DNA from: CAIYWZ01 sp964497925
Lineage (GTDB): Bacteria; Pseudomonadota; Alphaproteobacteria; CAIYWZ01
DNA length: 18,892 nucleotides
Assembly (NCBI GenBank): GCA_964497925.1
Contig: CAZCFE010000019.1
Span: forward strand, 1 to 18,892
Reading direction: 5' to 3'
This document shows, piece after piece, positions 15,707 through 18,892 of this stretch. Each line of letters begins with the position of its first letter. The first letter of the stretch is position 1. The notes below the pieces were generated by a model. The model did no database searches. It was not told the DNA's origin and saw nothing but the letters and a program-made list of their open reading frames with translations. Made by a program: the position numbers and the translations under genes.

Positions 15707-16243
15707 TTAATCGTTTTCAATTGTTGCATTTTTTATTGTTTTAATGATGGTTCCAGATGATTTTTTGATCACCCCTTTTGATTCAAATGTAATACTTTCA
15801 ATTTTAGAGTCACCCTTAATCTGAATAACTTGGTCACCATTGTTCATTTTTGATAACACAATATCTTTTGCAGTACAGTTTTCAAGAATGACAGAATCAC
15901 TACTAATTTCCAAATCACCAAACTTTGAATCAATCGCCTCAAAAGCCCCCTGGACTTGAGAAGGAAAACTGATATCTACATTTTTTCCTACGAAAGAACC
16001 ATTAACTAAAACTTTTGTAATCGCAGAAGACGTGGCACTTAAAGATCCATTAACATATAAAATCCCACTAATTTTACTGTTATCAACAATTGCCGAGCCA
16101 TTAATTGTGACATTACCGTTAACCGTTTGCTTGACAAGAGATCCAAAGCCATTGATCACCAAGGGTTCCTGAGAAAAAAGACATTGAGAATAGATCGCCA
16201 AATTAACAAAAAACCACGCTCTTAAAAAGAAAAACATGCGCAC
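15707..16243 (-). CDS. Exported bactofilin-like beta-repeat protein
   Basis: I choose the GTG at 16243 (178 residues) because GGAAAGG (16250-16256) lies 6 nt upstream. A TTG at 16258 and an ATG at 16237 are alternatives in the same frame. A signal peptide (MRMFFFLRAWFFVNLAIYSQCLFSQ) is followed by short regular repeats with VNG or ING at residues about 31, 42, 48, 65 and 81 (VNGNVTING, LYVNGSLSATSSAI, LVNGSFVGKNVDI). Alternating hydrophobic residues and Gly-Ser turns suggest a right-handed beta-solenoid like bactofilins or head domains of auto-transporter adhesins. Bactofilins are normally cytoplasmic, so an exported version would act in the periplasm or on the surface. It is the first gene of the yebC-ruvCAB-znuA operon. 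The exact family is not certain. Confidence 0.75.
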   Translation of the reverse strand: MRMFFFLRAWFFVNLAIYSQCLFSQEPLVINGFGSLVKQTVNGNVTINGSAIVDNSKISGILYVNGSLSATSSAITKVLVNGSFVGKNVDISFPSQVQGAFEAIDSKFGDLEISSDSVILENCTAKDIVLSKMNNGDQVIQIKGDSKIESITFESKGVIKKSSGTIIKTIKNATIEND

Positions 16244-16272
16244 TTTCAACCTTTCCAAAAATAATATTTTAT

Positions 16273-16302
16273 ATAATAATACGTTTATTTATTGTTTATC
16301 AA
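16273..16302 (-). promoter_or_regulatory. Candidate promoter of the bactofilin-yebC-ruvCAB-znuA operon
   Basis: On the minus strand TTGATA (complement of 16297-16302) and TATTAT (complement of 16273-16278) are spaced by 18 nt. The start would be near 16266, leaving a leader of about 23 nt to the GTG at 16243, which fits the chosen start better than the upstream TTG. The region is AT-rich, so chance matches are likely. Confidence 0.4.
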
Positions 16303-16444
16303 TAAAAATATTTTCTACCAAAAATATCTATTTGACAAAATCTTTAAATTCATCATTTAAAAATCCATTTTAACATCAAAAAACAAACTTTTTCGTAACT
16401 TGTATGAACATGATAGCATTGATATAAAATTTTGTCAATATGAT

Positions 16445-16474
16445 TTGTCAACTTATTGAGATTTTTTTTATAAT
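16445..16474 (+). promoter_or_regulatory. Promoter of the 550-residue exported protein gene
   Basis: TTGTCA (16445-16450), an 18-nt spacer and a perfect TATAAT (16469-16474). The start would be near 16481, giving a 72-nt leader. A second TTGTCAA lies 12 nt further upstream, making a short direct repeat over the -35 that could be an operator. Confidence 0.7.
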
Positions 16475-16518
16475 ACAACAAGATTTATTTTACACTTTAT
16501 TAAGATTTTTCACGTTAA

Positions 16519-16546
16519 ATGGAGGTGAAGTAAGGAAAAAGCGGAG
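16519..16546 (+). promoter_or_regulatory. Leader with two Shine-Dalgarno sequences and a four-codon mini-ORF
   Basis: GGAGGTGA at 16521-16528 is a perfect match to the 16S anti-Shine-Dalgarno but lies 24 nt before the ATG at 16553, too far to serve it directly. A second site, GGAG at 16543-16546, is 6 nt from that ATG and is the functional one. ATG GAG GTG AAG TAA (16519-16533) forms a tiny open frame over the first site. The strong upstream site may be a ribosome standby site or a control element. Confidence 0.5.
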
Positions 16547-16552
16547 ATCTAA

Positions 16553-18205
16553 ATGAGAATAAGGGCAACAAAACCCATTAAGACGCTGATCGTGGCAGCG
16601 TTTGCATGCTGTTTATGTTCTCCATTAAACGGAGGGGCGGATTCATATAATTCTTCTCTTGTTCCCAGAGTAGACAGATCATCATCCGACATTCAAAACA
16701 TCAAAAAAAGAAACCTGGCCAACTCATCTGAGTTTGGGGAAGCTTATAGCTCTTCGGCTGTCCTGGAAACAGACAAATCATCAACTGACATTCAAAACAC
16801 CAAAAGAAGAAGACTTTCCTCTTCACCTGAGTTTGGGGAAGCTGAGGATATCAAGGATTCAAAAGATAAAGCAAATTCTTTAATACAATACGCCTTTAAT
16901 TTAAACTCATTTAAAAGCAGTCCTATCATTACACACATACGCGATAAACTAGCAAAAGCTTTAGCCTCTATGACACAAAGAGACCGTCAACTTATTTATA
17001 ACTCCTTAATAAAGCCTATAACTGTCAACAGAAGAGAAATATATATTTCCAGAATACTATTTTCCATGATTTTAAAAAATGAAAAAGCCGCTCAAAACAC
17101 AACCCCCTTATCGTTGCGCGCATTATTTTATGCTATTACTCAAATTTCATCTCAAGAAGATGATCTTTCAAAAATAATCACTCCTATTATGAATTCTAAA
17201 GCCTATAAAATTCTTCAAAAACCTCCAGGAGCTCAAGCTCAAATCATAAGAGGTGTTGCAGGTATTGATCCAAAAAATCGTTTCTCTGTATTACAAAAAT
17301 CATACTATAAAGGCTTATTAAAACCCACAACGCCTGCCGCAACAATGACACAGATTTTTAAAATTTTTGAACATATATCGAATCAAGATATTCTTGAATA
17401 CAAACAATTTATAGCCGATCAGCAGAAAAGAAAAATATTTCCAAAAGTTATTTCTCCTGATGACTTCCCAAAAATATTTGAAGTTTTTTACCAGTCAAGA
17501 GACAGAAATTATCAAAGCTTAGTGCAAACTGCTTTCACAAAAGAACTCATCAATCATTCCATGTCTTTAGACAATATTTTAATCATTTTAAAAGCATTTA
17601 ATTTGATTGAAGCATCTATACAAAGTGATTTTATTGATATTTTACGCTCACAATCACTTCTTGTGGAAGGAATGAAAGACGAAGATATCGCATCTACTCT
17701 TGAAAATTTAAGCAATGTCCCTATTTCATCTCAAGCCCCTTCATCATCAATTACATCAATTTACCAAGAGCTTTTAAAAAAGAAAATCATCAATCCAAGT
17801 TGGGCTGGACAAGATGTTGCCAGGATCATTCGCACCATTCATGAATCATGGAATAAAGACGATACATATTGGAGGCTGGGAATTATATCCAGTATCAAAT
17901 CATCCAAATTTTTAGATAGTGACACCCTTAAACTTTACAAAAAACTTTCAATACTTAATATTCCCTCGGCTGGGTTATTTGAGGTTGCTATAGTTTACAA
18001 GCAGTACTTACATAATATTCGCGAATGGGACTATATATCTGTTTTTAAAATTCTTAATGCTATTGGATCACTTGCGCAAAGTAATCGAGAAGCCATCGTC
18101 AGAGGGGTTCAACAAAGTTTAGCGGGAAGGAATGATCAAACGCTTGAAAGCGTCATTCAAATGATCAGCGCAGGATCTCCTCAACCATCATATATAAAGT
18201 ATTAA
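16553..18205 (+). CDS. Exported helical-repeat protein with N-terminal tandem repeat, function unknown
   Basis: Not recognised. The 550-residue product starts with a signal peptide (MRIRATKPIKTLIVAAFACCLCSP...GGA); the cysteines do not form a proper lipobox. Residues 32-64 and 65-97 are two 33-residue repeats, Ser-rich, each ending EFGEA and each with a basic cluster (IKKRNL, TKRRRL). From about 268 to 540 the chain is built of helical-hairpin units of 36-43 residues. They begin near 268 (IFKIFEHI), 307 (KIFEVFYQS), 344 (IILKAFNLI), 381 (STLENLSNV), 424 (RIIRTIHES), 461 (LYKKLSILN) and 497 (VFKILNAIG). The layout recalls the larger exported protein at 4482-7181. It has its own promoter and a strong ribosome-binding site. 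A host-interaction role is possible but only inferred. Confidence 0.8.
   Translation: MRIRATKPIKTLIVAAFACCLCSPLNGGADSYNSSLVPRVDRSSSDIQNIKKRNLANSSEFGEAYSSSAVLETDKSSTDIQNTKRRRLSSSPEFGEAEDIKDSKDKANSLIQYAFNLNSFKSSPIITHIRDKLAKALASMTQRDRQLIYNSLIKPITVNRREIYISRILFSMILKNEKAAQNTTPLSLRALFYAITQISSQEDDLSKIITPIMNSKAYKILQKPPGAQAQIIRGVAGIDPKNRFSVLQKSYYKGLLKPTTPAATMTQIFKIFEHISNQDILEYKQFIADQQKRKIFPKVISPDDFPKIFEVFYQSRDRNYQSLVQTAFTKELINHSMSLDNILIILKAFNLIEASIQSDFIDILRSQSLLVEGMKDEDIASTLENLSNVPISSQAPSSSITSIYQELLKKKIINPSWAGQDVARIIRTIHESWNKDDTYWRLGIISSIKSSKFLDSDTLKLYKKLSILNIPSAGLFEVAIVYKQYLHNIREWDYISVFKILNAIGSLAQSNREAIVRGVQQSLAGRNDQTLESVIQMISAGSPQPSYIKY
16646..16843 (+). repeat. Two 99-bp tandem repeats (33 codons each)
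   Basis: Units 16646-16744 and 16745-16843 encode YNSSLV...EFGEA and YSSSAV...EFGEA with no gaps between them. About half of the residues are identical; SS.DIQN, K.R.L and S.EFGEA are shared. The divergence shows the duplication is not recent. Confidence 0.85.
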
Positions 18206-18221
18206 TAATAAAGAAGCTTTT

Positions 18222-18422
18222 ATGATCAAAATGTCAGACAACGAGATGGATGGAAAACTTACGAGCCGCAAAAGCCATCTTTTCAATGAAGGTGCAGATA
18301 CAGGTGAAAAACGTTGTGATGGAGGTCAAAGGTGCGCTTGCTCGAACGGCGCAAAAAAAGGATATTACACAGCCCAAGATCTTGCAGCCTTCAACTTACC
18401 AGTCCCTGCTCTAGGAGGGTGA
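18222..18422 (+). CDS. Small cysteine-containing hypothetical protein
   Basis: A 66-codon frame starts 16 nt after the large exported protein gene. The product is hydrophilic in its first half, then has a compact C-rich segment KRCDGGQRCACSNGAKKG (three cysteines within nine residues) and ends FNLPVPALGG. The frame is visibly more GC-rich than its neighbour, and its third positions look coding-like. The ribosome-binding site is weak (AAAGAAG, 6-10 nt upstream), so coupling to the upstream gene is likely if it is translated. Its last 12 nt overlap the 3' end of the convergent gene. There is no signal peptide. It could be a metal-binding peptide, a modified-peptide precursor, or not a gene; I know no family for it. 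Confidence 0.4.
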   Translation: MIKMSDNEMDGKLTSRKSHLFNEGADTGEKRCDGGQRCACSNGAKKGYYTAQDLAAFNLPVPALGG

Positions 18423-18839
18423 GTTTTTATATTTCTGCAACCATTCCAAAGCATCCGCTCGAATACTTGAGGCTGTTGTTGGGTCATTTGCCAATCTTTG
18501 AAATGTTGCTCTTGCAATATGAGTAGAACCTCTTTTAAAACGTGTAATTGCGTATGATAAATGAAGCCCTTGTTCTTCAATTTCTTGTTCAGATGCCATT
18601 GGTATCATAGAAAGGGACAGGGGGACAGCATATTTAATCTGAGAAAGAAACCACCGCAAAAAATTTCTTTCTACATAAATAAACTTTCTCTCAAAAGTGA
18701 AATTATTATGAATGCTTCTTTGAGTTTGAAGACGCTCTTCTTTATCTCCCTCAGCATATACAAGGATACCTGATGCGTTATTTTGAACACTAAACCCCAT
18801 CATAAAAGCACAAAACACTGCAAAAATTTTCATTCTCAT
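18411..18839 (-). CDS. Small exported protein with a TPR-like C-terminal helix pair
   Basis: The 142-residue product has a signal peptide (MRMKIFAVFCAFMMGFSVQNNASG). A central part holds FERKFIYVERNFLRWFLSQIK. The C-terminal segment RGSTHIARATFQRLANDPTTASSIRADALEWLQKY resembles the A..F..LA.D...P..IR..A...L pattern of periplasmic TPR-type proteins. It is too short for a full repeat domain, so it may be a truncated copy or a small partner protein. No good ribosome-binding site is seen before the ATG; a second ATG two codons in is possible. It converges on the small cysteine-containing ORF. Function unknown. Confidence 0.6.
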   Translation of the reverse strand: MRMKIFAVFCAFMMGFSVQNNASGILVYAEGDKEERLQTQRSIHNNFTFERKFIYVERNFLRWFLSQIKYAVPLSLSMIPMASEQEIEEQGLHLSYAITRFKRGSTHIARATFQRLANDPTTASSIRADALEWLQKYKNSPS

Positions 18840-18843
18840 AATA

Positions 18844-18892
18844 GGTTCTGTTGAGAAATTTAATAAAGTATGATAGAATGAGAATAAAACGA
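18844..18892. mobile_element. Possible insertion-sequence end cut by the window edge
   Basis: GGTTCTGTTGAGAAATTT at 18844-18861 looks like the terminal inverted repeats of IS6- or IS5-type elements, many of which begin GG.TCTGTTG.AAA.TT. The sequence that follows is AT-rich up to the window end, as before a transposase gene. No transposase and no second inverted repeat are visible, so this rests on resemblance only. Confidence 0.25.

Noticed and set aside
16553..16640. Lipoprotein signal in the 550-residue protein
   Set aside because: Cysteines follow the hydrophobic core, but none has a proper lipobox (L/V/I at -3 and A/G/S at -1).
18365..18580. 71-codon minus-strand frame and plus-strand frames at 18332-18526 and 18561-18773
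   Set aside because: They overlap the signal-peptide-bearing frame at 18411-18839 in other phases and show no protein features.

Overview
The window looks like part of the chromosome of an AT-rich, probably host-associated alphaproteobacterium. The small peptidoglycan-synthesising symbionts of the Holosporales/Rickettsiales type fit best. This rests on the roughly one-third GC content of the genes, the tight gene packing, the gene set and several large lineage-specific proteins with export signals. The species cannot be named from the sequence alone.

Layout. Positions 1-766 hold no convincing gene: there is AT-rich spacer with a 20-nt palindrome, a 10-bp hairpin, a run of nine C, and a good promoter just before a complete initiator tRNA (767-843). 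From 844 to 1103 the sequence turns GC-rich (about 56% from 901 on, by hand count). It holds two broken genes on the minus strand: the tail of a large serine recombinase, whose stop codon lies inside the tRNA, and the tail of a KdpE-like response regulator. Ten N follow, then the last 53 nt of a second initiator tRNA. This reads as the two ends of an integrated element in tRNA-fMet, with most of the element lost or hidden behind the assembly gap.

The plus strand then carries lysC (aspartate kinase), followed by an overlapping cluster of iscA, hscB and a 3-hydroxyisobutyryl-CoA hydrolase-like gene. Next, from its own strong promoter, comes a gene for an 899-residue exported helical-repeat protein of unknown function. 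A minus-strand operon follows: uppP, zapE, murD (lipid carrier recycling, a division-linked ATPase, peptidoglycan precursor). It is divergent from a glutathione-S-transferase-family gene and rodA on the plus strand, so 7.2-12.0 kb is largely a cell-envelope neighbourhood.

From 12.0 to 16.2 kb a compact minus-strand operon runs: bactofilin-like exported protein, yebC, ruvC, ruvA, ruvB, znuA. Gaps are 15 nt or less and several genes overlap. The Holliday-junction genes are therefore joined to a zinc-binding protein and to an exported beta-repeat protein. The right end carries a second exported helical-repeat protein (550 residues, with a perfectly spaced 33-residue tandem repeat and basic clusters), a small cysteine-containing ORF, a convergent small exported protein, and a possible insertion-sequence end cut by the window edge.

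The least explained material is the pair of exported alpha-hairpin repeat proteins, the 66-codon ORF, and the tRNA-fMet island remnant. No complete, recognisable new multi-gene system is visible. The strongest candidates for new biology are the two repeat proteins and whatever lies behind the gap at 1104-1113.
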